A stretch of DNA of 64,000 nt from Isoetes taiwanensis (GCA_021234155.1 JAJEKV010000096.1:2665678-2729677), one strand, 5' to 3'. Positions 1-12,133 are shown, numbered from the stretch's first letter. The notes: generated from the sequence alone by a model not told the origin. Numbers and translations are program-made.

Positions 1-1380
1 CCTTCAATAGCCTCTGGAGCAACCAATGGCAGAGTACTAGCAACCTTTTGCCAAATAGGTTTGTCCCATCGAGACAATGAGAATTTTGTTTGAAAGATTT
101 GCCATGTCGCTAACTGGCCAGAATTATACCATGCCGCAACTGTCAAGATTCCTGCTAACCTCCAGCGCCGTTGAGTTAATGGATGAACCGAGGCACAAAG
201 TGGAAGATTATTTTCCACAGGTATCCACCAACAAGGGGCATTCAGCTGATGACATGCAACAAATGTAGTCATCGAACGGTTTGTATTTGCAAAAATCTGG
301 AGCCATTTTCTTGTTTGGATTTTTTTTGTATTAGTAGATCCTTTGCTTTAAGTTTCTCGATTGGATTATATACTTCTTCATAGTTAGTCTGCACGTTATC
401 GAGTATATTGTGATATGCTTGTGTTCCTGTTTGGCTTGTACCTAATTGAACATTTGGACTTTTATTTTTGTTGTTTGTTAAACAATACCTATTGCATGTG
501 TGTCATGGGAATGAGATGTCTAGTAGTTGTTTCTATTTTTGCAAATGGTTGTATGTTAGAACTCTCTATGTTGAGAACTCTCTATGAAAATGTGAATTGC
601 AATGGGATCCACCTTAGCAACAAACCTCCACACATGATCATGAAGGCATTATTTGCATCTCTGGTTAAAGAGATGCTCATTTACAAATTGGTCATTCCGT
701 AAGAAACACACTTACCATAAATGAGCTAAGCCTAGGCAAACTTGAACTCGCAAAACTCATGGTTTTTTACTTTCTCATAATTTTATTGTTAAGAAATCTA
801 TGCTGTTTATTTTTTTAAGTAGTACATATTTTTGCATAAAAAAGGAAATCATTTACGATGTTTTGCCTTTCTCCATCAGACGTTCTATTTCCTTGGTACA
901 ATCTTTTATGGTTATATTTTAAAGCAATACATATTTCTGCATGAAAAATAGAACGACCTAGGATGTTTTGCCTTTCTCCATGCATGGAAGCATTGCAACA
1001 CAAATTGTATGTTCATCTAGAAAATGCAAAAGAAGATGTGCAAAATAATGTAGATGGACTTCGACTATATATGCAAGTAGAAGACTGCATGTTTAGATCA
1101 TCAAATTTTGATTAAGGACAATGAGTGTCATGCCTCGGATGCATAGCATGCAATTGTCAAATTGAATTAAAAAAGACACTAAGTCAATTAAGCTCAGTAA
1201 TGTGATATAGAATGAGTATGTCGCATGCAAACAGTTACATTGCGAGTCTTTTGATTTAAGACACGGTAATTTGTTCTTTGTCTATTGATCCAGGCAATTA
1301 CAGTTATTAAGCTAGACAATCCTAGACAATAAGATCCAGACAATCCCATATACAAGAGAACATTTCTTACTTGAAACCTA
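1..1380. other. Gene-poor flank, no supported gene
   Basis: AT-rich DNA in which I recognise no gene. Short open stretches occur (for example 77-268 and 415-702), but none has a recognisable domain, and several overlap in different frames as expected by chance. An imperfect direct repeat of about 70 bp is visible at roughly 811-885 and 914-985. Both copies contain a variant of tacatattt-tgcat followed by gatgttttgcctttctccat. No tRNA or rRNA was seen. Confidence 0.5.
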
Positions 1381-1383
1381 GTT

Positions 1384-2818
1384 GATTCACGGCCACGAAC
1401 GATTTTGGTTGGCGTATATTTGCATCCACTTGTTGGACGGATCTTTTTATCTGTGGCAATGGGTGCATGATAAATTTAATAAACAGATGGAGGAATGTTG
1501 GAACAAATCACGAAAAATGATGAGAAAAGATATCTGAGAAAAAACAAGGAGGACTTGGAATGACTTCCTCTTGCTTGAGAAACTTTTGCCGGAGGAGCTA
1601 TGTGTTCAATTGGACAAGCTGTTGGAAAGAAAACAAGAATAGATGGATGTTTGGGGCAATGCCATACTTTGGCAGTGGGGAGCATTCAAGATTGTGAAGG
1701 TGGGGTTCATGAGAGTTGGGCATACACATGATGATGTAGATGCATTCTTCGGAACTTTCTCTACCAAGCTCAAGAGAGAAAATATGACTAGTCTCCCTGA
1801 ACTAATAGATATGCTTGAGAGCTGAATTGGCCCCAATCCAATGGCTTTCTTGATGGATGAGGTTGCAGATTGAAATCATTTGTCGAGGGATACTTATTGG
1901 ATGGTAAGGATCAGTTGACATGACACACAAAGCCACTTTAGTTCAAGTTTTGGGTCAGGGAGGGAATACCGATCATGCAATATAAGTGGAGACTAGGTGA
2001 TAAGTTGTGGATGCCTGTACAAGGAATCGAGTTGTGGCAAAGAGGGGCTACAGGTGAAGTTCTTATTCCTAGAGGGAAGCCAAAACCACTCTCTCCCTTC
2101 AAGACTATTAAAGACTCTAGCCAACTAGTGAAGGGCATCAAGGATTATATAATGCACTGGGAGGATGTTCGAAATGGAAAGCACACCTCCTCCCTGAAGA
2201 AAAATCACATGGACTCCCTAATCAATTATTGGGAGAAAGTTTGTGACATGCTTAGAAACAGAACAGCCATGTGGGGGGAAGCTAAGAGACGGGTTCTTAC
2301 CAGAGTCTAGATGGAAGGGTTCTCATGGAGCAAGCACATCAAAGAAAGTTGACTTGGGTCCTAACAATGGCTCCAAGTGGTTTGTGGGAAGCAAGGCCTC
2401 AAAGCCGAAGTGGTTTGATCTTCCTGAGTGGGATCCTTTTGAGGACATCAAGGAAGGATACTTTGTGCTAGTAAGGCCTGACGATGAGGATTGTCCAATA
2501 TGGTTAGGGGTGGCACTTTCTGATGTTACCACCACCATGTCTGATGGAGAGGAGTTGCGTCCTGGATTCCAGGTTCAATATTGGGAACCCGTTGGAAGGC
2601 AGAAGAGGGGCAACTTGAAGGAGCAATATACCGACTGCTGGGAGAAGAAGTGGAGGGAAAATCATGCTGATCCTCAAAGGAGGGAATTTGTGGAGTGTGT
2701 GGTATGGTCATATCCAACTTGTCACATTTCAAAGGACAAGACCCACAAGATCCCCAAAGGGGAGATGGACAAAGCCATGAGCAATCTCCATGCTATAGCA
2801 CTGTATGAGGGTAGATAA
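1384..2818 (+). pseudogene. Decayed relic of a GHTHDDVD-motif family (DUF7869-like, from memory)
   Basis: Three successive plus-strand open stretches in different frames read like one damaged gene. The first (1643-1825) contains GFMRVGHTHDDVDAFF, close to the GHTHEDID signature I remember from a large family of plant and animal proteins annotated DUF7869 and often suspected of a mobile origin. The second (1975-2310) and third (2243-2818, 191 aa) carry a tail rich in W, E and K, including EGYFVLVRPDDEDCPIWLG and FQVQYWEPVG, which ends at a normal stop. The start codon is not evident, and the region around 1610-1660 switches frame. No LTRs or terminal repeats were found. The family name is from memory, and the molecular role is unknown to me. 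Confidence 0.5.
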
Positions 2819-3060
2819 AATTAAGAAGCTTGAAAACTTTCTCAACTCGTGGTTTGTAATATTTATGAGGAAAACAAGTGACCCAATTCTTGGTGTATGA
2901 TGTGTAATTCTATACAAGCATTCAATTCAAATTTTATTTTATCATTTAGTATGCGTTCCATTTTCAGCATAAAGTAAGTAGTTAGACAATAGTTAAATAG
3001 TTGGAAGGAAATTGAATACAATTTCTAAGGAAGATAAATGTTTTTAGCCAAATTGGACCA

Positions 3061-3129
3061 TTGCTTCAGAGTTACGCCTGAACCACTCTTGGCAACCCCA
3101 AAATGCCCCCAGGCACAATACTAGAGCAA
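3061..3129. repeat. 69-bp hairpin repeat, copy 1
   Basis: The left arm ttgcttcagagttacgcctg faces a right arm ending in actagagcaa, separated by a loop that includes aaccactctt and aaaatgcc. The arms pair imperfectly. Length and layout match copy 3 at 3804-3872. Confidence 0.7.
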
Positions 3130-3153
3130 AGGCCCTTGCTAGACCCCCCTCCC

Positions 3154-3193
<40 letters not shown>

Positions 3194-3612
3194 GATGAGA
3201 GGACCAATAAGGGTATCGAACTTAGGAACACGAAATTAGCTAGGATAACATCTTGAATCTGTCCGAATTCGACAAGACAAAGTGGGTGACCAATGATATA
3301 TTGCTGGCAATATAGGAGGTAACAGATATGGAGATCGTCCAACACTTTGAGGACACTTTAGCATGTGCCTTGCGTGCAAGACGGATCACTGGCATGCCAA
3401 GAGACATGCAATTGGCATGTTTCTTTAAATATAGGTAGATATAAAATATTATACAATTTTGTGAACTCTGTATAAAATTTTTTGATCCTGTATAAAAGAC
3501 CTTTTTTTAATATAGAAAGTTCAAATTTAAGTATATAATTGTCTCATTTTGTGTGATTCATCATGTTCTAATTTATTTTAATTGCAAATAATGAAATAGC
3601 AAGTTCTGAAAA

Positions 3613-3673
3613 TTGCTCCAGAGTTGTGCCAGGACCACTTTTACGGAGGTCAAAATGCCTCCTGCTATAGCAA
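3613..3673. repeat. 69-bp hairpin repeat, copy 2 (right arm eroded)
   Basis: The left arm ttgctccagagttgtgccag and the loop segments (ggaccactttt, caaaatgcct) match copies 1 and 3. The right arm is shortened to cctgctatagcaa. Confidence 0.65.
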
Positions 3674-3803
3674 CTGCCGTGTTTTCATAAGTTTGATGAT
3701 GAATTTCTGAAAATAAAGTATGTGTATAGGCTAACTAGGAGTAGAGTTGGATTATGCCCTTACTTTTACATTTTCGATTTATCTTGCCCTTCAAACAACC
3801 CAA

Positions 3804-3872
3804 TTGCTCTAGACTTGCGCCAGAACCACTTTTAGCCTTTTCAAAATGCCTCCTGGCGCAACTCTAGAGCAA
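3804..3872. repeat. 69-bp hairpin repeat, copy 3 (best preserved)
   Basis: The arms ttgctctagacttgcgccag and ctggcgcaactctagagcaa are reverse complements over 20 bases with a single mismatch. They enclose a loop of about 29 bases. A foldback this clean suggests a tiny MITE or a hairpin RNA source. No target duplication was established. Confidence 0.75.
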
Positions 3873-4057
3873 CCCAAAATTTGATACTTAGTAATTTAAA
3901 CTAGACAATTCTAAATGACCTTCAAAATTATTGCATTTGGAATCTTTTGACTATCTAGAACATGTTTTTGGCACCCAATTAACCTAGAAACACCATATAT
4001 TTCCCCAAAATAATCAAAAGTTTTCCAAACTCTAGAATTTCTGAATCAGGATTTCTC

Positions 4058-4996
4058 TATAAATAGAAGCATAACCCTAGTACATTCTTACAAGTTTGTT
4101 CTCAGCTCTCAAGGCAATTTTACAAGTGCCAGAGGCGCTTCACTCATCGTTTTTATAACCCTAGCTGCTAGTGCAACATGGCCACCAGCTCCTTCATTGA
4201 ATGTTACAACAACTCTATAATCCTTTACAAAAGGAACTTGATGTCCATGCAACCTTAGCTGCAACCCCCTTTTACCGGCCTATTTTGCTAGAATTGCAAC
4301 AGGAAGTAGGTCCCAGTATATCAATTACCCCCTTTCATAGAATATTTTATACCAAAGGACTCCCTCCATGCAGCTCTGAGTCGTGTGCCCAACATTGCCA
4401 AGGCATTATCTAATAGATCCTTACGCGTGCTCGGCTACATGACAATGACTATCAGGCGGACGAAGTACTTTTTGTACAATGTTGCTTTAGCCTTATTCCT
4501 CTTATAAAGCCTAGAATATCGTAGGTGAACCATCCATTCAGCCAATCAATGCTGACCCCTTAGCTTCCAGGGGGAGCAACAGATGCTTCTAGAATAAGGA
4601 GACATCTCAGGAAGAACGGATTGTTGAAGACGAAGACTTCATCGACATAGACCCCCAAGAGGAACGGGAGATTGCAGAGTGGAGTAGCTATCCTTAGAGT
4701 CTGTTGATCCTAGTTGAAGCACTCCAATTCTCATATCACAAGCCTATCCCCCATCATCGAAGGTCAAGAATATCTCTTTTTGAATGACATCACGAATCTT
4801 CTTGAATGCTTGGAATGAGAATACAGAGCCGACGAACTCTTGCCACTCCTACAACAACAGGAAGACTTGGATAGCTTCATTGACAAGGAGGCACAAGATT
4901 TTCAAGGATGGTTTGAGAAGCGGGAAGCTACAGGGGCAAAACCATCCTAGACTTTGAGGCATATAGCGGGATAGATGACCCATATCAGATGAAGGC
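4058..4996 (+). other. Unidentified decayed unit E0, left part, with TATA-like promoter
   Basis: TATAAATAG at 4058-4066 is followed by a leader-like stretch and an ATG at 4178. Coding-like but broken sequence follows, with an acidic segment (EDEDFIDIDPQEEREIAEW near 4630-4690). It stops at the G1 insertion point. The sequence after G1 (35,864-36,430) is similar in composition and appears to be the continuation. I could not assign a family. A decayed retroelement or pararetrovirus-like copy is possible but unproven. Confidence 0.35.
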
Positions 4997-5832
4997 TGTG
5001 AGTCAATGCCTCTGATGCGGGGACTATTCATACATCTGACAGAACCGAGGTCAAGCTCAAGGATCCTCACGATAAAAGCCATCAAAGGCTCAATGGAAGA
5101 CCCAATGCAGACCCACGCTTGTCAAACTGCGGACGTCAACAAGATTTCGGACCAAGGTTATGCGTCGTCAAAATCCGTACGGGTTTCGTGCGTTTTTAAA
5201 GATTTTTGAGGTTTTTAAAAATTTGAAAAAAAACCTTGAAAACGTTTTTTATTTTAAAAATCTTTAAAAACCTTAAAATCTTTAAAACCTTAAAATCTTA
5301 AAATCTTTAAAAATCTTGAATTTTTCAGAAATATATGAAATTCAGTAAGAGTTCTTATATCATTTAACTTGCCTTGAGAGTTCATGTCAAAAACAGTTAA
5401 TCCTTGTTTGTACTTATAATAATAGCACAAAAAAGTATGTTCAGCATTTAGCATTACATTAGCATTACATCCACTTACTAATAATCTCTAATAATAGTAG
5501 AGAGCTTGTTCTACAAGAGTATATCAGTCTAAGACTTGCTGATTTTTTATAGCAGCGCATAAGTAGTGAGACAACCCAACAAATTAAATTTTTACAATTA
5601 ACAAAACTTACTTTGATCAATCAACCAAAGCATGTTCTTACTTCTTAAATTCTGCTACTCTGAGCTTCTGAAGCATGCATGGCATCAAATCTGAGCATTT
5701 ATCATACCTTAAAATTGCATAACGAGATCATACCTTAAAATTGCATAACGAGGTTATGATGAATACCAAATCACTAACTATGATCAAGTTTAAATGCAAA
5801 TAAAAACATCATCATAGCTTCCCCCTCACGAT

Positions 5833-6384
5833 CAAAACTGTTTTCTAGTTTTGGCCATAACTACCAAAGCAAACCTCTGTTTCATTAGCAAAGTATTCGT
5901 TGGAAAGTTTGCAAGATGATCTAAAATAATGCTAGGCACATGATCTTTAAATTTTTAGTCTAACTATGTCAAAAATCATAAAATCCGCTTGTTGTCCTAC
6001 TTTGACAGCTGAAACAAAACTGTTTTCTAGTTTTGGCCATAACTTACAAAAGCAAACCTCTGTTTCATTAGCAAGAGTATTCGTTGGAAAGTTTGCAAGA
6101 AGATCTAAAAATAATGCTAGGCACATGATCCTCAGATTTTCATTGTAACTATGTCGAAAATGACAAAATCCACTCGCTGTCCTACTTTGTCAGCAGAAAC
6201 AAAACTGTTTTCTAGTTTTGGCCATAACTTGCAAAGCAAACCTCTATTTCATTAGCAAGAGTATCCGTTGGAAAGTTTACAAGAAGATCTAAAAATAATG
6301 CTAGGCACATGATCTTTAAATTTTTAGTCTAACTATGTCAAAAATCACAAAATCTGCTTGCTGTCCTACTTTGACAGCACAACA
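5833..6384 (+). repeat. Tandem repeat, about 183 bp x 3, inside H1
   Basis: Three head-to-tail units start at 5833, 6015 and 6200, each opening with caaaactgttttctagtttt and closing near tgtcctactttgacagc. The units are nearly identical, so the array is probably young relative to the host LTR. Confidence 0.9.
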
Positions 6385-6836
6385 TGTAAAAGGGCTAAGC
6401 AAATCCATTTATGTGGAAAAAGAAATGGCAAATGGGAGGGAAAAAAAAAACATCTGACAATCAATGCAATGATCGGCTGCAAAATCTTTGCACATGCCAG
6501 AACTGTAGATACATCATGTTTAACTAGTACTAGTCAAGAGAGAGAAAAGCATCTACCTTAACATGATGCCCTGGCTAAATCGTCCTGGGTAAACAGGTCC
6601 AGGATAAACAGCCTTGGCTAAATCGTCCAAGATATTTCTGATCTATTCACGGCTTGTCTCATCTGCAATGGAGCTACTGTGACTGTGGAATGCAAATCAA
6701 CCACAATAATAAGCTTTTCTAAACACTAAAGCTAAGAATAAACCTTGAAAGCCAGATTACCTTGATGCAGCCATAGATATGCCCTTGTTTCCTGCTATGC
6801 TAAAGAGGAAGCTCCCTGCCCACTAGTGTACAGACA

Positions 6837-7083
6837 GCCATAATAGAATCGACACAGGGAGTTCTTTGCCATAATAGAATCGACACAGGAGTTCTTTGCC
6901 ACAGGGTTCTTTGCCATAATAGAATCGACACAAGGAGTTCTTTGCCACAATATCTACATGGAGTTCTTTGCCAGTTGCCACAGGGAGAATCGGCTACAAT
7001 GAGAATCGGCCACAGACAAACAGGGAGTTTTCTGCCACAGTGAGAATCGGATTGGCTACAGCGGCCACGGGAAGGTTTTGCCA
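6837..7083 (+). repeat. Minisatellite inside H1
   Basis: A degenerate array of units about 31 bp long built on ccataatagaatcgacacag and ggagttctttgcca. It decays rightward into variants of gagaatcggctaca and tttgccacag. Confidence 0.8.
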
Positions 7084-7689
7084 CAGAAGTTTTGCTGCCC
7101 TAAACCCTAAACGTGCATGAAACTATTTTGGGGAATTTTTTTTTTTTTTGGGACTATTGACTATACGAAAACATAAAATCTTCATAAATACGTACGGATT
7201 TTTAAAAAGTATTTTTTATGAATAAAAATCGCGTTTTTAACAACATTGGCTCGGACAAGTGATGACCGTCACTTGCCCGTGTCGCGTCCGGCGTGATTCT
7301 AGGCATTTAAAGAGGCATTGCCAACATTTCAAGAAATCGGGCCTCCTTCCGAGTCGACAAGAGATCGGTCGAGTGTACATATTGGGCCCAAGGCCATTGT
7401 ACTATATATATGAGTAGAGCTAGCATATGATGGCTAGATGAGTTTTGAGTCTTGTCTCCTTTGGTTTTCTCTCTATTGCGAGAGCTCATGTATGTTCATC
7501 ATTGATATCAAGGAAGCTTATCATTTTCCTCTCATTTGTTACATTTTCTTCTTCTTCTTCCCTTCTTGCAAATCCGTGACATAGTCCCCCGGACTCTCTG
7601 TTAGATCCACGGGTCCTCACGGAGGGCTGTTTTTCGAGAGTTCGAACCCGGACCCCAAACACTTTATGCCGCCACGCTGGATTGCGATT

Positions 7690-9930
7690 CCATCCTACTT
7701 TCATCGCCATAATCCGTAGAAATTTCACGCCCGGAAGAACTCCTTTCTCGAGACGGCCTCGCTTGGAAGCGCCATCGGCGTCGGGAAGCTGTTCGCGACA
7801 TGTATGGATCTGCTTATGACATCGAGGGAGGCCATCTTCGATGCCTAGGGCCTCGGTCGGCGCCACCAACCCCTCGTGTCTGTCTCGCGTCGGTTCCCCA
7901 AAGCGTGCAAACATTGCTCACAACCTCGGTCCCTCATCACTATCGGGGAGCCTTATCGAGGCTCAACCTTCTCAACCGTACTTTCATACCCCCGAACATG
8001 CCTACATCCATCATTCTTCAGGGCCATCGCCTCTTCCTTCACAACCATCCTCTCCAGGGTGGGCACGGATATCCACATCGTCTCCTTTGCCTACCGGGAA
8101 TATCCTTTCCCTACGTTTCCCACTTTGCCCTTCCTGTTTACAACCTTACGGATCTCAAAACCAATGCTCCAGCTACTTCAGTTTCTCAACCGTAGTCACC
8201 CTTCATCGGGGTCCTTCGGGCACCATGCCACATCCAACTCAACCTCAATATCCTCACTATCTTGTTTCTGTCGCCCAAAGACTTTCACATCTACCTTTCG
8301 GACTCAAACCGACTTATCCCACCTTTGGCAACACTAAAGGCAAACCCTTAGACCAAAGTGCTCGAGGCCCACATGGAAGAATTTGAGGCTCTAGCTGCCC
8401 TAAATGGTCATGCGCCAACCTCAACTGAAATTCCACATCTTTTCCACCACCTGGGGGCTCTCCTCATCAATGGCTCATGTCCAACAAAAGCCATTGGAAA
8501 CAAGACTGGTCGGAAATGAGAACTTTTACGTCTCATTATGGGACCACGGATGATGATCAACTTCATCTCAAGCAACTCAATGAACTTCAACAAGAGCCCG
8601 CGGAGTCCGCCAGGGATTTTTGCGGATCGACTTCACATTCTCGCTAAGTAAGCTCAAGGAGTACCCCACACGAGAGCGATTTTGGTCCGGTTTCTCCAAG
8701 GACTTCCTCCGGCTATTCGACTCATGATGAATACTGCGGCCCCAAGACTTTGGAGCAGGCTATTGACCTTTGTCAATCACTTTCGGCCAATGTTTCCTCC
8801 CCGAGGCGTGGCTCTTCAAGAGCTCCCGTTCATTCCACTGTCATGGTTCCACAAGCAAATTTCGGCCTCAACACGCTAATCCACAAGTAGTCAAATGCGT
8901 CTGGTGCCATATTTGCAAATACCAAGGCCATTTGGCAAATGAGTGCAACTCCACCAATGGCCCGCCTCATTGCAAGCGATGCAACATGTGCAATCATGCC
9001 ACGGAAGAGTGCACTCGCACTCATCCCACACCGTTCCGCAACAAAATGGTTTATCAAGTGCAAACCACACCTCAGCAACAATCGCACTATCTCGCAGCCA
9101 CCGCCAGGTGCAACCCACTCAACTCTATCGCCAATCAGGAGCAACAGGGGGATCCAACCCGTTCTCCTTTTGATCCTTCTAAAGCTTCGGTGTTATCACC
9201 GCCAAGAATGGGGTCATACCACCACGGTGTCCTCAACTTCCACAAGTTCGTGTGCGGCTTTCCTCGGCACAAATCGGACCACATCGGTCCGCCTCACGGC
9301 TTACCAACTCTGGATTGCTAATGGCAAACAAGGCCGAGACCCGATTCTTAAGAAGCCACCAAGAGCCTCAGCAATCACGCTATCAACCAGCTCCAGCAAA
9401 TCAACCTCAGCTGGATCAACAAGCACAAGAGGAAATTTTTCAGGCACTTAATCCTCCAGTCCAGCCGTCAAATTGGGTTGGTTTAGTTTCACGCCAGACC
9501 AAGGCATCACGCCCCTTGACCATTATTCGAATGGCACGCAAAACACGCCTTTGCGGTTGACACCATTCCTCATCTTTGAAGGCCGCACATTGGCAAATGT
9601 TCATGCCACCACCGAGCTCAACAAAGACAAGATACACCTTCCACATCTCAACCTCCTCGGGGCGTATCCCAATATTGCTGCCGAGGTTGACTTACTCAAA
9701 GAAGTTCTTCGCTTCACTACCACGCACTCCAAAGACCGGTGGAACCGGCAGATCCTTTTTCTCATGTGCCTCTAGAACTCCAAGAGGAGCTAGCCAAGAT
9801 CAAAATTCCTTTAAGCTTGGCAACCATTTTGAAACTCGGTCCCGCTCTCAAGGACCGGTTACCACTCCCAACCATTTTTAGTTTGGTTGGGGAGCTACCT
9901 CTACACCCACGGTCCATGCCACGGTGGGTA
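7690..9930 (+). pseudogene. G1 gag region (fossil)
   Basis: Gag-like sequence with two CX2CX4HX4C zinc knuckles, CHICKYQGHLANEC and CKRCNMCNHATEEC, at about 8905-9025. This is the usual nucleic-acid-binding part of gag. The same pair occurs in G2 at about 15,899-16,012, which confirms both copies belong to one family. The region is broken in several places and is not expected to give a product. Confidence 0.8.
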
Positions 9931-11493
9931 ATCGCCAAGTCAACCATGTTCAAATAGATGGAGGTAGCGCAGCCAATCTCATCACGGATAAACTCCGCAA
10001 AACAAATGGGCATCACACAACTCTTTCGTGCCCCATATGACATCAAATTGGCTAATGGCCATATCACGCGACCTCAAGCGTCACACCTCTTCTTCACATC
10101 AACATCGGTGATCTCCGCTTCCCCATGGAATTTGGAGTTTGGAAAGTTTGGCGAAGATCCGGTGACTATGAAATGTTGGTCGGCCCGGACCTTTTCTCCG
10201 CCCAGCAAAGAGTATCCATTCTTGGGCCACGGACGGTTAGTCATCTTGATGGTCATCTCAATGCCACCATGGACTTGCAAACAAGGCGGGATCATTTACG
10301 GTGACAATGCGGAACCCTCTCTCGCATAATCGATCGGAAGAAGCTCGAATATTTATCACGCTCGGGCTCCACCGCGGCGTGCGCCTCTCATCCTCCTACC
10401 CCGAATATGCCGATCCTTGGGGAGAAATGACTCTTGATCCGGACCCGGTCAGTAGCGCCTTGCTTGACCCTACCGGCTCCTTGCAATCGAATCCAACGTT
10501 GATCACTTTTCGATGTCGACACTCCCCGCCCTCTGTTGATGTACACGCCGCCATGAAGCAACCAACTGCTAGATGAAACTGAAGCAACCTCTCTTTTTCA
10601 CCACGCAGTGCCACGCGATCCGTTATGCTCCAACCTCCTCGCACACATTGTCCGTGATACTGAAGTCATACCCCATATTCCGGACTCGAAGTGGAGATTG
10701 TGGACGTTGGCAACAATCAACCCGCCCTCGCATTGTCGCAAACCTTCCGGCCCTTATCGTCGCCGGGGCCGCCACGCTGCTCAAAAAAATTCAAACACAT
10801 TTTCGCACCGAGTTACAAAGATCTTGGGGAATCAACAAAAGCTTGGGGAACTTACCATTCCTACCAAATCTGATGCACGACCCAGAAGTAACAACGACGA
10901 AGTACCGGCTCAACCCTAATTACCGCGGATCGCGTCAAGGCGGAAATTGACAAACTCCTTGTCGCAGGTTTGATCTATGAGGTCAAACATTCGAATGGGT
11001 GAGCCCCATCGTCATTGCCCTCAAACACAATGGTAAGATCCGGCGTCGTGTGGACTATCGGAAACTCAATCGAGGCCACGGGCGTGATCATTTTCCACTT
11101 CCCTTCACGGACCGAGGTTACGGAAGAGGTGGGTTTGGACATGAGATGTACTCCTTCATGGATGGTTTTTCGGCTACAATCAGATCTCAATCAAAGAATC
11201 TGATCAACTCAAGACTACTTTCACCACCAGGTGGGGCACTTTTTGCCTACAAGGTGGTTCCTTTTGGATTATCAAACTCTCCATCAACGTTTCAACGCAT
11301 CATGCTCTCAGTTTTTCATGATTTCATGAAGGAAAATCCCTTCTTGCAAATTTTTCAGGATGACTTCTCTGCCTATAGTTCCATGGCTGACCATTTGGAT
11401 AAATTGGAACTCGTCTTCCAGAAATGTGATGAGTCCGGCATTAGTCTCAATCCTGAGAAATGCACCTTTTGCGTCACCTCTGGTGTTCTGTTA
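9931..11493 (+). pseudogene. G1 protease and reverse transcriptase, first part (fossil)
   Basis: A protease-like stretch with a DGGSAANLI core lies near 9957-9990. Reverse transcriptase motifs follow: VDYRKLN (about 11,053), FAYKVVPFGLSNSPSTFQR (about 11,240-11,300) and FQDDFSAYS (about 11,355). The RT region is cut by C1 just after GVLL, and the matching downstream half (GHVVSKAGITTDPAKI) resumes at 29,271. It has several breaks. Confidence 0.85.
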
Positions 11494-12105
11494 TGTTGAA
11501 GATTGACTTGTCAGATGATATGCTTGGCTACAGTGATCATGAGTAATGCATAGAGAAACATGTTGACCTAAGCTAAATCGTATGGTTAAGGGGGAATCAT
11601 AAGTTTGTCTATGTTAATAGTTCAAGATTACTATATTGTTTTAATTCTATTTCGTTCAATGGTTGGAGATTAGCCAATTCAAGCAGGTATGCATGTGGGA
11701 TAAATGGAGAAGTGAAAAAAGCCGGATTGGAAAGTTACGCCTGTGGGATAATGTTGATAGCACAAGCTTTCTATCTGGAGGTGCTGATCCAGTGCCGTAA
11801 CCGTCGGAGGAGCTTGGATAAATACACTGAGAGACGAATTAGAAGTTACTTGTGCCGTGCTGCAGACAAGGTTGAAGGTTTGAGGCTGCTACAGTATATT
11901 TGGTTTAATGGCTAAGATTTGTTCTATTGTCTAAAAGGAAGGATATTAATATCAAAGGATAAGTGACCATCTCTTGGCTCCTTTGATAAATTGAAACTAT
12001 TATCTTCCTTGCTTGAATTTACTATTTGTTAGTTGCAAGTTTGATTTTGAAGATTGAATAACATTTGTTGAAAAACTAGCTCTAGTAAATACTTGCTTTC
12101 CAACA
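11494..12105 (+). repeat. C1 5' LTR
   Basis: Matches 28,653-29,270 almost base for base, except for a cluster of differences at about 11,790-11,900. An ATAAATA box lies near 11,819 within the LTR. Confidence 0.95.
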
Positions 12106-12118
12106 TTGGTATCAGAGC
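12106..12118 (+). promoter_or_regulatory. C1 primer-binding site (initiator tRNA-Met type)
   Basis: TTGGTATCAGAGC immediately follows the LTR end. This is the classic plant retrotransposon primer-binding site complementary to the 3' end of initiator tRNA-Met. Confidence 0.92.
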
Positions 12119-12133
12119 TCCAGGTTGTTGAAA

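Larger units (their letters stand above)
2819..4050. other. Intergenic DNA with hairpin repeats
   Basis: No coding signal is seen. The stretch holds a homopolymer block (C run, about 30 A, then a G run) at 3146-3194 and three copies of a 69-bp inverted-repeat motif, listed separately. Confidence 0.6.
5153..7248. mobile_element. H1: hAT-like non-autonomous DNA transposon in the G1 5' LTR
   Basis: This 2,096-bp insert interrupts the LTR. The flanks tttcggac (5145-5152) and gctcggac (7249-7256) look like an 8-bp target duplication with two differences. The ends are weakly inverted (CAAGGTTATGCG versus, on the other strand, CAATGTTGTTAA), and an aaatccgtacg subterminal motif is inverted near both ends. 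No transposase frame is seen. The interior holds a 183-bp tandem array and a minisatellite. The 8-bp duplication and end style suggest the hAT superfamily. Confidence 0.65.
4997..7661 (+). repeat. G1 5' LTR, interrupted by H1
   Basis: The ends match the other LTR copies (14,095-14,671; 24,540-26,299; 35,278-35,863; complement of 61,990-62,577). About 560 bp remain after removing H1. The promoter-like core is at about 7386-7411: GGGCCCAAGGCC followed by TATATATA, then a pyrimidine-rich leader. Confidence 0.88.

Noticed and set aside
3146-3194. Long A run flanked by C and G runs, as a retroposon tail
   Set aside because: No SINE or LINE body or target duplication beside it; a simple homopolymer block is sufficient.
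4058-4996. Endogenous pararetrovirus
   Set aside because: A TATA box and acidic coding-like text are not enough; no RT, movement or coat motif was found.
7486-9144. Long minus-strand frames within G1 gag (for example 7486-7914, 8830-9144)
   Set aside because: They mirror the plus-strand gag region and are explained as shadow frames.
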